Assembly: GCA_026008535.1 (NCBI GenBank)
Contig: BRKX01000009.1
Location: 31,438,501 to 31,502,500, forward strand
Direction: 5' to 3'
Source of the DNA: Perilla frutescens
Lineage: Eukaryota > Streptophyta > Magnoliopsida > Lamiales > Lamiaceae
Length of the DNA stretch: 64,000 bases
The notes under the pieces were generated by a model. That model had not been told where the DNA came from. It searched no databases and worked only from the letters and a program-made list of their open reading frames with translations. The position numbers and the translations under genes were made by a program. Shown one piece after another: positions 34,929 to 46,390 of this stretch (position 1 is the stretch's first letter; the number at the start of each line of letters is the position of its first letter).

Positions 34929-35284
34929 AGGCTCAAGAAGTCAGCTGACTAGACGCTTTAGGATAACTTCTTGAAAATCAGTTTATTTCTTAATATTTCA
35001 ATAAAATTTTTTGGCTAAAATAAATGCTTGTGTCAATATTTATTACTTTTTGACCGTTGGTCCTAAGCTCAAAATCAAGTCAAAAGAAAATGACAAGGGG
35101 CTATTAAATTCTTTTAACCAACAAAATTTATGAGTCTTTCCTCTCACTCATAAATCCCCTTGCTCAAAATTTTGAGAGAGTACAGAAGAAGCACAATTCA
35201 CATACTCTTTCAAAAATCATCTTTCAAAAGAGTATTCTCTCTCTCTCTAAAGCTTTAATTCAAATTCAGCCAAAAATTTCAAAA
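34929..35284 (+). other. Spacer ahead of accessory ORF2 of B
   Basis: Non-coding, A/T-rich. It holds GACCGTTGGTCC (about 35052), a palindromic MYB-type word, a weak CATAAAT (about 35150) and a short CT run. No strong TATA box. Confidence 0.5.
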
Positions 35285-36946
35285 ATGGTTGAATGTTCAA
35301 AAGCTCTTACTTCCTTAACAGAGCAAATGATGAGAGATAAAGTTCTGGAAAGACAGAAATTTCAATTGATTCTTAAGGAATCAAACAACTCATTTCTTCT
35401 GGTCAATCTCCACAAGACCGGAATTCTGCACTACCTTGAAACTCCACCAAGATTCTTCAGACAAGACTTGGTAGGTGAGTTCTTGCTTCAAGCAAAGGTC
35501 TCTATAGATGGGAAGGTCATACACTCAGTGATTCAAGGGAAGAAACTCCAAATCAATGAAAGAAATATTGCAGAAATCTTTCAACTTCCCAGAAATGGTT
35601 CCAGGGTTCAAGATCTGAAAGATTCAGCTGAACCATACTGAAAAGAATAGCGCACTTCAACTTGCTCCAAGGAATTCAGTTTTACCACAGCTAAAACTGA
35701 TCTGAAGCTTGAGTACAGAGTTATACTCGATATCACGAACAAAATGATGTTCAGCGCCATTGGAAGCTTGAGTCAATTAACTCAAGAAAGATATAAGGTA
35801 ATGATATACCTTGTTGAAGAATTAGAAGCAAATTGGACAGAGTTTGTCTTCTCTCAATTCAAGCATGAAGTCATCAAAGGTGCCGACTCAAAGAAGACTA
35901 GAAAATTTGAGTCCAAGGTAGGACTTGTTCTAAGAATGAGCAAACTCTTGGAAGATATGCTAAATCTTCCAAATGATGACGTGCTACCAGTCCTCATCTT
36001 CGACTGGATTTCCAAAAAATGGAAAACACATCTTCAGTCACTCAAGAAGAAAAGAAGATCTAAAGCCAAAATTGGCAATACAACTTCAAGCAGCTCAACT
36101 ACGAATAAAGTTCATTCTCTACACTCCAAGAATGGATCATCAGTTAACTTTAAGCCCTATACTAATCTAGATGAGCTCATTCCATTAATCAGAATCCCTC
36201 ATCTAAATTATGGAGCTAACTACTTCAGGAGAACTTGCTCTCCTCTCCAGCTGACTGAAGACAATATTCACACTTTCTATAGTGGTGAATATGCAGTTAA
36301 GAGTGCACAGAAGGATGTAACGAATCTCCTTCTGACTCACTTCACTTATGTTGCCAAGCCAGACAATCAGTTGTTCAAACAACTGCTCCGGTACTTCTAC
36401 TGGTATAACTGGAGACATTCTATGTCAATCCAGTCACACTTCTTGCTAACTACTTTTTATGGTATAAGTTTTTGGCAACGTGAAGAGACTTGGAGTATTA
36501 AATGGATTGGGGCTTTAAATCCATTTCCTCCAACCATTGTGCAAGTCCAGCGAATTATGAAGCATCGACTTGATAATAACATTCCAGCTAAGGCCATGCT
36601 AGCTGATGTTCAAGCCAACTTGAGATCGCAAGGAGTTGCAATTGACAAGTAGTTTATCAATACTCCAGTCGATTGATATTGTCTAAAACTAAATTTTGAT
36701 GCAATTCAGTCAGAAGAGGCATCTTTACAAGCTGCGGGCACCACTGAAAAAGATAGACCAAGATCTATCTCATACTCAAATTGTGGTGACCCCAAGGAGT
36801 CAACACCGTGGACACACAAGAGCCAAAGATGATGAAGATACTGCCACATAACCAGATCTCTATCCCGGAGCTATGTTACTCCTATTATCAAGTCTTGCTC
36901 AAAAGCTGCAAAACTGATGGTAAATCAGTCCAGCTCATCCTGCAGA

Positions 36947-36951
36947 GGAAT
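36947..36951. repeat. Target site duplication GGAAT (left copy; right copy 38229-38233)
   Basis: GGAAT flanks the TGATGAATCC...CGTATCA segment on both sides. Confidence 0.85.
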
Positions 36952-38228
36952 TGATGAATCCACGACAAGCCTTAAAGAGCCAAGCCCAGAGCTGCAAATA
37001 CATGGCCCAATTACACGACTTCGAGCAATACAATTGCAAAGATATTTCCAAGTATTTGTATGTAAGAAGTTCGAAGATGACAAATGAGTTGAGAGCATCC
37101 CAAAAATTATTACTTTTTTAACAATTAAAGATTGGAGATCAAGATTTGAAGAACAATGTATGAAGATAGAACTCATCAAGTTGTGCATGCATGGCAGATT
37201 CGCGTTGCCTGGAATTTTCGTCCTTTATTTGATATAATTAGGGATTGAATTTTATTTAGCCTATAGTATTTATTTAATTATGTTAGACTATAGTTTAGTT
37301 CAGATTTTTATTTAATTTTGATGTAATTTTCGTCCATTAATTACATAGGTTTGACTAGAGTTGTATTTAAGACAATTTCCTACCTTGAATAGAATTCTAG
37401 TTTAGGTATCTTCCTAGTATAGTTAGAGATCCCTTTTTGATCAATTTTTAGGCCTTTTAACCTTATTATTTTCGTGGCTTTTAACCCTATAAATAGGGGA
37501 ACCATGTCACTTTGTTACTTTAGACATTATTGAAGAATTTTGCTATTTGCATACAATTGTGTCTCAACCTATCTTTTATTTGTTTGTTGTTTTAGATACA
37601 AAACAATATTCTTAGAGCCGAGCAACTTTAAGTCTTAATCAAGGGTATTGCTTAATACACTTAAGGGATTAACCGGTATTCACTATCGAAGAGCAACTTA
37701 GAGATTTCAACCTTGAGTACGTTCGAGATTCAAGGAGGCTATCGGGTTGTGATTAACATCAACAATCACCAACCATCAACCATTATCGATGTCTTCCATC
37801 CCCATTGACACACGCCTCAAAGTCAGCCCTGTGTTCGAGCAATCTTCTACTGTTCGTCTTATCCGTAAGTTCATTCAAACACTATCATATCCTATCTTCC
37901 CAAGCCTTTCTTCACCTAGCCTCACACACGAAACCTACCCTTAATTCCAGCCATATTAACGTCCTCTTTGCAGGCCTTATTCATTGGTATTGTGTTATAT
38001 ATTTTGTGTCATTGTTCTAGGTATTTTAATTGTCTAGTTTTCGTCTTTTCGTTTGTTATTGAGTCGGATTGTTCCCTGGACAAGAGTCGAGGCTGTCAAT
38101 GCAATTTTATAACTAGTTGGTACGTTTAAATAATCAAAAGAGGTTCTCTTAAGTTGACGTGTTTCGCATCCTAAGTCTTCCGCTACGTTCTCTAGATTCG
38201 TCCTAGATTAATTGTCCGGGTCGTATCA
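36952..38228 (+). mobile_element. Solo LTR (1277 bp), probably Ty3/gypsy chromovirus type, inside accessory ORF2 of B
   Basis: It starts TGATGAATCC, ends GGGTCGTATCA and has a perfect 5-bp target duplication. A TATA box (CTATAAATAGG) lies at about 37486. The first ~270 bp can be read as a peptide with GPITRLRAIQLQRYFQVFV, like the extreme C-terminus of gypsy pol after the integrase, suggesting that the parent element's pol frame ran into its 3' LTR. Element C has no insertion at the equivalent place. Confidence 0.8.
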
Positions 38229-38459
38229 GGAATTAAAGAGCTGACCACCTTGAAGCTAACCAACTCAGCAGTTGCTCTTAAGCAACTTTAGTAAGCTGAG
38301 ACTGCAGCCAGAACTGATCCATTTCAGGACATCATCAGTTCAGCTTCCAAAAGGAAAAGATCAAATAGCTCTAGAGAAAGCGGAAAAGCTAGCCCAGTCC
38401 GACCACTCAAGAAGAGAAAACTAATGAAAAGTCAATCAGCAGCTAATCAACAAAACTGA

Positions 38460-39024
38460 TCAAATTAGTTTAAAGGCGACATCATCAGTTTAGCAGGAAA
38501 CTGATGTCTCAAGCTCGAATATCCTCATCAGCTGCCTGAATAGTCCTCCTTGATAAGCTTCTCTAATCTCTATTCCTCACAGCTTATTTTTGAATAGTTA
38601 CCGTTAACATTTCAAAATAAGCTTACTGTTCATCTGAGTTGCCATTAAAGTCTCTATGCTAAGCATTAAAGTATAAAGAGATGAATTTTCTGAGGGACAT
38701 AAATAGCAAATCTTCTGGCAAAATATTTTGCTATTTATGGCAACTACCCAGATTTTGAAAACCTTAGATCTCAGCTGCTTGATCAAAAAGCAATAGTCCA
38801 AGTGAACGGTTGAGATGCCTGCATCATTTAATCAGCTAACTTTCTTTCAAATCAGATAGCTGATCAGCCAGTAGCACTCAATTGCTATGGTTAATGCATG
38901 CAAAATCACTGCTTTATAAGCAGCAAAGAAGTTGAATGAAAAATAGAACTCTGAATACATTCCTTCTCCTTGTCTTCTCACTTATCCAAAGCTCCCTCTT
39001 GCTCATATCATCTGTCATCGAAAA
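38460..39024 (+). promoter_or_regulatory. Region ahead of accessory ORF3 of B, with a TATA-containing palindrome
   Basis: A perfect 13-bp inverted repeat, CATAAATAGCAAA / TTTGCTATTTATG (38698-38710 and 38727-38739), is conserved ahead of ORF3 in element C (60863-60901). CCGTT/AACGG words flank it (about 38600 and 38800). A second TATA-like CTTTATAAGCAG lies at about 38910, 115 bp before the ATG. Confidence 0.5.
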
Positions 39025-40545
39025 ATGACTCCTTCATTTCACTCGATGGACATCCAATTTCTTATAAAGAAGCTCAGAAAGGATAAGTACATCGACCGAG
39101 AGCTTCTTGCAGCTCGATTAGGTCCAGAGAAGACTAGCATGATCTTTCACTTGTTGAAGACATGCGGGCTCTTATCATTCATGAGAACTCAGCCGAAGAG
39201 GAAACATCTCTCACTTGTAGCTGAGTTTTACTATAATGCGGAGAGCACAGGACACAACATAATGTCTGTTGTCCACGATCAGGTTATCATCATCAACAAA
39301 GATGTGTTAACCGATCTGTTTCAGCTCCATGATAAAGGCGACCAGAAGGTGCATGAACTCGCGCTCCCTTCTAAGTTGGAGTTTTAGAATGGCTGGAAGC
39401 TTCCACACGTTGATCAGCGAGACTTTTCAAATAATTTGAAAGATAGTCTCTCTCCAACAATGGTCAAGATCATGGACGTTGTGATGTATATTCTACTCAG
39501 CATCATCACAAATGCGTAGTTCAACAACAACACCGCTCATCTCATGGCCGCCATATATTACAGATGCAAGGCTGATTGGGCATCCTTTATTTTGGCTCAG
39601 CTTCGCATGCATGAGAAGTGTGTTGAGATCGACCTAACCTCTGGCTCATTTAAAGCCAAGTTAGGATTTGCCAATCGTATCAGTCACATCATCAATGAGC
39701 AACTTGAAACAGTTCCTGGTGGATTCTACCTCACCAGAAGAGATCTCCTTCCTACAGTTTACATCCATCAAAGACATCATGAAGTACCTGGCCATCCTAG
39801 AAAGTCGAGACTTCAGCTGACGGAAGACCACAATCCAGCCAAAGGAAAGCAGCCACTCCTTTACGCTGAACCTCTAGCTGACGCAGATCAGTCTTCAACT
39901 GACAGTGATTCTTTCACTTATACAAGTGATGAATCAACTGCACCTGTAACTAGAGAGCCTCCTTACATTGCTGACCCAGAAATTCTGGAAGAAGGCTTCA
40001 ATGCAAGCCTTGACCATCAGCTGAAGAGCTGTTTTGGTCAAATCAGGGATCTCAGTCCCTTTCTGTTCGAACATCTTTGAAGATATCTCCAATATCAATT
40101 ATGGAGATTTCAAGTGGATGATGCCATCATGCTGCTCATGGAAAACAAGTGAGGCTACTCATATTGGATTGAGTAAGGACAATGGAGCAGGAGCTGGATG
40201 AACTATCTGCTCAGTACACCTCCATCTGTCTCATAAATCATGGATTCCATGATTAAGAGGTTTCAAACCTCGGTGCCTCATGATGCACACCTTCCCAACC
40301 ATGAGCCCTCCAACTCATCAACAACTCTTCTTCAAGAGGATGCCCTCATCACCATTCCAGACGAGCCACTTCTCGAACTCGCATCAGCCTCTTCTACCAA
40401 GCAAGATCCCTTCTCTCTACCTGATCTTGACCAATTGATGTCGACAGAGGAGTCTTATGCATGGTTGTCTGCTCCTATGCCCGCATCCCAAGCTCTCCAT
40501 ATCACCGATAACTTGCTGGCCACTTCTTTCTCTCTTCTGCCATAG
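39025..40545 (+). pseudogene. Accessory ORF3 of element B
   Basis: The ATG at 39025 opens MTPSFHSMDIQFLIKKLRKD. It has LKTCGLLSFMRTQPKRK, LVAEFYYNAES, IINKDVLTDLFQLHDKG, then ADWASFILAQLRM and KAKLGFANRISHII. An acidic Ser/Thr-rich linker follows, then FLFEHL-stop-RYLQYQLWRFQVDD, and finally a Pro/Ser-rich tail ending TDNLLATSFSLLP. Stops occur at 39386, 39520, 40078, 40150, 40170 and 40233. A further open stretch to 40860 reads DAKKGEE and then Gln/Gly/Glu repeats from G-rich PPT-like DNA; it is probably non-coding. Unknown function; homologous to C ORF3 and, more distantly, to ORF2. Confidence 0.75.
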
Positions 40546-41577
40546 TTGTCACTACCAAACCATGACTTCCATCAGCTCGTCCTTTTGTATGATGCCAAAA
40601 AAGGGGAAGAGTATATTGATGATAGAAAATCATATGGAAAAGCATATGATAGAAACTGGCAAGGTGATCTAACTCTTTGGGATGAGATCCAAAGAGAGGT
40701 ACAAAGAGAGGTACAGCTCCAGGGGGAAGCTACCTTTCAAAGGGAAGCTACTCGCGATGGGGAAGCTACCTTTCAGGGGAAGCTACTCGTGAAGGGGAAG
40801 TCCAATTTGAGCAATGCCGAGCTCAAAACTATTTTTAGACTTGGGAGAATGGCCAGCTAGAGTAGCAGCAAGAATGGGGTATCCACAATATACGAGACAT
40901 CTCTCCCTACAACTATGAAAGAAGAGAATCGAGCAAAAGAAGAAGGAACTGAGTGGTGAATAGTTCCAACTGAAGCAGAAAGTTAAAAATATCAGTTCTT
41001 AATATTCTCTCTCTTTTACTTCCTTACATTTCTTCATCTTCTTTGCTCAATCAGTTTCTAAACATGCTATGTTGTTAATAATACAAATACATTCTGATCA
41101 TGCTGATATGCCCCTCTAAATAGCTTAAGGCTTTTCATGCGCTCTGATAAATGAACAAAATCTGCATGATAATCAGAATTGAGCTGTTTTGGAACTGAAA
41201 CATTTGAAGCTTTTCAAGCTGTGCAAACGAGTATCAAAATATCTTAAGGCCATTTAAGCTGCAAATTATGTCAGTAAAAACCCTAATGCCTTAAAGATAA
41301 AACTCGTTAAGCTCAAATGGTATTTATTTTTCAAATCTCTGATACTCATCTAATTGTCAAAGCTCTGATAATCATATCAAAGCTCTGATACTCATGAATG
41401 TCAAACCGATAGCTTTTTGAAGCTATAAGCATCTAAGACTATACTTAGGAAGATGGTCTGATATCAGATATACCAGAAAACTTGTACAAGCTCAGATGCT
41501 AATTCATGAAAGATAACAACATGCAGTTTTCCATCATCAAACCAACTGGTTTTGACATCATCAAAAAAGGAGAAAAT
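40546..41577 (+). other. 3' untranslated region of element B with repeated G-rich tracts and the PPT
   Basis: GGGGAAGCTAC-type words repeat at about 18-20 bp spacing at 40718-40800. The final PPT AAAAAAGGAGAAAAT ends at 41577 directly before the LTR. GATGCCAAAAAAGGGGAAGA (about 40592) is another PPT-like tract. Multiple PPT-like tracts are known in SIRE-lineage elements. Confidence 0.7.
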
Positions 41578-43334
41578 TGTTGGGAAAATTGTCGGAATAA
41601 TCCAACTGATGGTTTTGATGAAATGTTAAAACGTGTGATGATTTAATGAAAAACTGCAGGTCATGTAAAGCTAGAAATCAGGAGAAATGACCAAGTAAGA
41701 CTTCAGACATCAGTCTAGCTGAAATGAGAGACAGCTATTTTGAAGCATGGTCAATCAGCTTAAAAGGATGACTCGATCAGACCAGTCAGAGTTAACTCTT
41801 TAAAGCTTAAGAAAAGCTATAGGGAGAAGAGAACTTTGGAGACTGGTAGGCATCAGATGAGTAACCATCAGTCTAGCTGAAAGCAAAGAAAGACTGATAA
41901 GAGCAGAGCCAGCTTGAAAGCTGAAACTGAACTGATCAAAGATCAGTCAATCATAAAGAGCCAACCCTATACTGATCAAAGATCAGTTAACTGGTAGAAA
42001 AGCTCTAAAGCTTTAAGTCTATACTGAACTGACATCAGATCAGTTCAAGGAGAGAAAAGCTCAAATAAGTAGCCAATTGGTAGTCCAGAACTGATAGCTT
42101 TTGAAGTTAAGCTGTCAAGTCAGCTATACTGGACCATCCCAGGATTGAATCTCAAGGCAGCTGAGGAACTGCCAACTAGACAATCTCAGAGCTGAAAGCC
42201 GAGACAACTGAGAGCCCATCAGCTGAATGTCCAAAACTGATAGCCGAAATACCTGCTCTCCTGTCAGGCAGTCAATGAAGATCTTGACAGGAAACCTTTG
42301 AAAAATCTTAATGATCTTAGAGCAGAAGTCATTAAGTCAAACAGATAGTTCATTAAAAGCTTCAAACAACTACATACATTAAAATACCGTCGGTGAATTC
42401 TACATATTCATAAATCACAACGGTCAAAAGATCACTCATCTATTTAAAGAGAGTGAACACAATTTTGGCCAAGACTCTTACGTAAAATTTTCTAACTTTG
42501 CTATTTTGCAGACATTGAGCTTTCTTTATCTCCCCCCCATATCTCAATAGCTTAAATCTCCTAAGTGAAAAGTCTCAACTGAGAAGGCGTTCTTCAAGTC
42601 TCAAGCAAGCAGCCAGCTGACGCAGAATTCCAGCAAGAGCAAAGCTTCTCAGTTCAGTCCTTCAAAGATCAACCACTCAGCTCAAGATTAAAGGAGCATT
42701 CTAGGTTGGTAACAGATTCAAGACTGCCTTCTTGAAGATCAAGCGAGATCTAAAATCGTGTAAAGATGGCCAATAGCACCTAAAGTCTCAGCGAGCAGTT
42801 GAGACTGGTAAGTATGAGCTGTCAATCCAGAAATTGGCTGAGGAGGAGTGTGTACCGACGGGTCCGTTCTTCCGGAACATCAACAATTAGAAAGGAGGCC
42901 ACGCTCGGTTTGAAGGGTGCCATTTTTAGGTCCAACAGTAATTCTTCATTGTGTAACTGTAATAAAGAAACTTTACACTTACATAGTGGATTGCCCTTCT
43001 GCAGAAGGAAGAGAGAACGTAGAAGTAGGAAGTTTTGAACCTCTATAAAGTCTTGTGTGTGTTGTACTAATTATTTTCAGCTTTGTATGTTCTTTAACTG
43101 CACACTCTAGCACACAAGCTGCACTGATAAGCTAAGCAAAGTCTTCAAGCTATCAGTTCTAACTGATCAACTCACCAGCTAAGCTCTAAGTCAAGCTCTC
43201 TCTCAACTGAAGAGCGCACAGATAAAATATCAAAAGCGAGTCAGGGCCCTATACATTCCGCAATTAGTTTAAGTTTTTGAAGTCAGTTTATTCACCTCCC
43301 TCTAAACTGACATAGACTCGCACCGGGACCAACA
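41578..43334 (+). repeat. 3' LTR of element B, 1757 bp
   Basis: It starts TGTTGGGAAAATTG after the PPT and ends CCGGGACCAACA. The last ~700 bp align with the 3' part of element C's LTR (for example CTAAAGTCTCAGCGAGCAGT, GTGTAACTGTAATAAAGAAAC), while the U3 parts are diverged. U3 is dense in AACTGATC, AGCTGAA and CAGTC words. The partner 5' LTR is missing. Confidence 0.85.
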
Positions 43335-43858
43335 CATGATGACGGAAGATCCCAAGAACTTGGTTCAATGGGAAAACTAAGCTACAAATATTCGGGTTGG
43401 TAGCACTTGGGAAAGTTATATCTAACCGTTCCCTGTGAGCAAACCATTTGTGCCCCTATCAATATGGTGAGGCTAAGTTCTAATGACTTTTAATGATTCC
43501 TAAAAAAGTAGAGTATGGAAGGATACTCGAGGAAAGGAGATCACCTATGTAAGTGAGAAGTGTAGGCCGCTTCTAAAGATACTTATGAATTTAAAGAAGT
43601 GGTCCATGGCCCGAAAAGGACACAAACGTGAGAATAGATAATGTTTGAGACATTGCTGTGTCAATCCTATTATCTCGGTATACACTAAGGATGAATAGTT
43701 TAAGGCATCGCATCCACTAATCAGCCGACATACCTGATAGTGTTGAAAGATGGAAGGTTCAAAGTCACGAGCTACCTATCCTGTTGCAGCTGTGTCTCTT
43801 AAGGACAGGGCTGCTTGTCTGCATTTATGCATGTGATATTTCCACTCATGTGGGGGAT
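43335..43858 (+). other. 3' internal remnant and PPT of element A
   Basis: This non-coding stretch leads into TGGGGGAT (43851-43857) and then the 3' LTR of A. It starts where B's LTR ends, so it marks B's insertion point in A. CATGA (43335-43339) would be B's target duplication; the partner copy was lost. Confidence 0.7.
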
Positions 43859-45211
43859 TGTTAGAAAATTAGATTTAATAAATTGAGTCGTGACTTATTT
43901 TATCTGATTCTTGGTGACCAGATTATTTAATTTTGGAGGAATTAAATAGCATACAATTGATCTATGTTTGTAGTAGATAATTGTAGTATTTTTATTTTCT
44001 CAAATCCGATTTTCAGTGAGTGAGAAATAAATGCTTGAAGTCGGTCACACGATTGGGCATTTATGGTGTGTGGGATAATGTGTTTAAAGCATATTTAATT
44101 ATGCCACATTGATTTCTTAACTTAGTTAAGAGGTGTATTTAAGTGTATTAATACTTAAGTGTAATAACTAACTGCACAAGGATATGGGCCGTGAGCCCAC
44201 ACGCGCACACATGTGCGTTCCCACCTGTGCCCGTGCCAGTGCCAGTGCTCGTTCTTAACTCAGCTCGGCTCGGCTCATCTCGTCATCATCCTCATCCTCA
44301 GACTTGGATCTTGGCAATTGGACTTTGGGTGAACTTTGGGCATACGTGGGCTTCCGGGGCCTAGCCGTTACGGTTTTACTATTCGAAAACTGACGGGTTG
44401 TAGAACAGGTCAGCAGCAGTTCTACGGGTCTAACAGTCGGTTCTCAGGTCACGGGTGCCTTTAGTGGTGCACGTCCAGCTTAAGTTGTGTAACTTTCAGT
44501 AGCTTGAATTGTGTAACTCCCACCTGGAGCTGGTGGAGTTAAGAGAACTCATGGGTGTAACTCCCACCTGGAGCTGGTGGAGTTAGTGGGGCTAGAGTGT
44601 AACCGCAAGTAATTCCTGAGAGAGTTAAAGTCTGTAGTTACCTTGGACACGTGTCGGAATCTATGGGGACAAAGGACACATATCGGGATCTGCAGGAGCT
44701 GGAGTCTGTGACTCCTGGAGGGGCTTGATGATAAAGCTGTAACTCTTGGAGGTTACACCACCTGGTTTGAATGCCGTCAAACCCTAGCTGTCCCCTACAG
44801 TGGAGATGTGCTTATAAATAGGACATTCCAGCATGCAAAACATGCTACATTCTGCACAAGCATCTATCATATTGCCTGCATAAAGTTTCTTTCGAGTCTA
44901 AAGCTCCCAGTTCTCGATGTTAGCTAGTTCATCAGAGCCTTGCCCGATTTGTAGTGCTATTGTCAGAAGAACGAAGTTGTTTCATCTTTGAGAAACAATC
45001 CGCCTAACCGTGAGCATTAGCCGGGGCATATTTGTCTTGCGGAGAGAGGTCCCCTCGACTCGGCTTACCGGAATCTACTTCAAGTTCCAGTTTGTCTAAA
45101 TTGTTTCATTTTAGTTTATTGTACTCTTCTACTTTTTCTTGTTTCTACTCCTTTTGTGTTCTATTGTACTTCAGATTGTAACGAATTCCAGAAGGTGTTA
45201 TTCCTATAACA
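43859..45211 (+). repeat. 3' LTR of element A, ~1353 bp
   Basis: It starts TGTTAGAAAATT after the PPT and ends CCTATAACA, followed by TATTA. A TATA box (TATAAATAGG) lies at 44813. It matches the 5' LTR at both sides of that LTR's deletion. Confidence 0.82.
44513..44585. repeat. 29-bp palindromic word duplicated in the LTR of A
   Basis: GTAACTCCCACCTGGAGCTG followed by GTGGAGTTA occurs at 44513-44541 and 44557-44585. Each copy is itself a near-palindrome (AACTCC.CACC...GGTGGAGTT). The pair lies upstream of the TATA box, in U3. Confidence 0.85.
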
Positions 45212-45216
45212 TATTA

Positions 45217-46390
45217 TTTTTAACTACAAAGGTGATTTTTTTAATATTGCATACATGTTTTTCATTTGACTCCTTATCCAGCCCAACTATTCACCTCACC
45301 AACAGTGTTCTTCTCCGGTCGATTTTCTGATACGACCATCTGCACTTAATTTTTCCAGGTTAAGATACTCTTATTATTCAACGAGTTCTGTTATGTTTTC
45401 GTCATTTTTCCATTTTCCTCTATCCTAATGGAGCTATAATACGGTAGGTGCATCAGCAAGAGTATGAGTTCGCTGACACGTAGAAGTTATACCCGTGGTA
45501 AATCATTTGCACTCATTAATTTAGTTTCCAATATGTTATTGCTTCGTATGCTAATTTATTTTTTGTTAGGGTTTATCTTCGGAAATATTTCTAGATTAGA
45601 CTTAAGACTTTTAATAAACATTGTCGCGGCTACGATAATGTCATAACTCTCACTATAATGGGAAAATTCCCCTTATTTGATTCATATGCTTAATTTGTGT
45701 TTTATGTGGTTGTGATTTTTGTGTGGTTTATACCTTGCTGATTGCATAGAATTTTGACTAACCTTAGTGACCCTTATTCCATAGTATCACTTTTGCGTTT
45801 GGGGTATGCATTTGGGTTGTTGATTTCAGTATGCTAGGATCCATAAATCTAGATCAATTTAACTACCCTTACTTCATCATTATTCCATAGTATCACTTTT
45901 GTGTTTGGGCCATGTAGTTTTTTAGAAGGGTATATACCTTTGAATCTATAGGCTGAAGATTGTGCTATGGGCATTTGTTATTAATAAACTGCAGGGGTAT
46001 CGTCAAATACTGCAATTTCCACTACCGCCGCCCCTTAACAGAAAGTTTATTATCTATTTTTTTGGTGAATTGGTTGTTTCACTATAAATCATGTTTGTGA
46101 TTTCATGTTTGTGTTTACTGATTTACGGATAGGTACTGAATCTTTTGGCCGTGTTTTAATGATTTCTATTATATAGAGAATTTGGAGCGTATGATGATAT
46201 CTCAACAACAGCTATACATATATATAAGAGAGAACACTGTTCTTTTTTAGTTATCGACTTGTGATAACTGGGATTTCGAAGTTCTTTTTGAGTTACCTTT
46301 TCTTTTATTTTATTAATAAAACTTTATTTAGGATATTGGATTTGTATTGGGGTTTATTTTGAATTTTTGTAAATTTAATTATTGTAATTT
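45217..46390. other. Unassigned AT-rich sequence right of element A
   Basis: No gene recognised on either strand. The word CTTATTCCATAGTATCACTTTTG.GTTTGGG occurs at about 45770 and again at about 45885, a short direct repeat. Confidence 0.5.

Larger units (their letters stand above)
35285..38459 (+). pseudogene. Accessory ORF2 of element B, split by a solo LTR
   Basis: The ATG at 35285 opens MVECSKALTSLTEQMMRDK. The first block has LHKTGILHYLETPPRFFRQ, LVGEFLLQAKV and an FQLPRNGSRVQDL segment. After a stop at 35641, the frame from 35744 is open for about 300 codons. That frame has TEFVFSQFKHEV, a Lys/Ser linker, LIRIPHLNYGANYFRR and FKQLLRYFYWYNWRHSM...FW. The C-terminus (38341-38459) lies beyond the inserted LTR and ends in SKRKRSNSS and VRPLKKRKL, NLS-like. 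ORF2 of element C matches throughout. Unknown function; the best conserved of the three accessory ORFs. Confidence 0.77.
27843..43334 (+). mobile_element. SIRE-like Ty1/copia element B with three accessory ORFs; 5' end missing
   Basis: Plus-strand gag (from the zinc knuckle), protease, integrase, RT and RNase H (27843-32828) are followed by three extra ORFs (33556-40545), a PPT and a 1757-bp LTR (41578-43334). A 1277-bp solo LTR sits in ORF2. The 5' LTR, PBS and gag start are gone; the Athila-like element ends exactly where B begins. Gag-pol order, a large LTR, G-rich repeated PPT-like words and coding DNA 3' of pol all fit the SIRE/Maximus lineage. Element C is a collinear relative. Confidence 0.88.
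19894..45211 (+). mobile_element. Ty1/copia element A, outermost element of the nest
   Basis: Related LTRs lie at 19894 and 43859, both on the plus strand and starting TGTT(G/A)GAAAATT, with a copia gag after the first and a PPT (TGGGGGAT) just before the second. TATTA at 19889-19893 and at 45212-45216, next to TG... and ...TAACA, is a likely 5-bp target duplication. Protease, integrase, RT and RNase H are missing; in their place are an Athila-like element and copia B (21196-43334). The two LTR tails do not match well, so the 5' LTR end is uncertain. Confidence 0.75.

Noticed and set aside
33556..40545. Envelope-like protein in the usual SIRE env position
   Set aside because: No signal peptide, hydrophobic membrane span or coiled-coil stalk is visible in any of the three ORFs.
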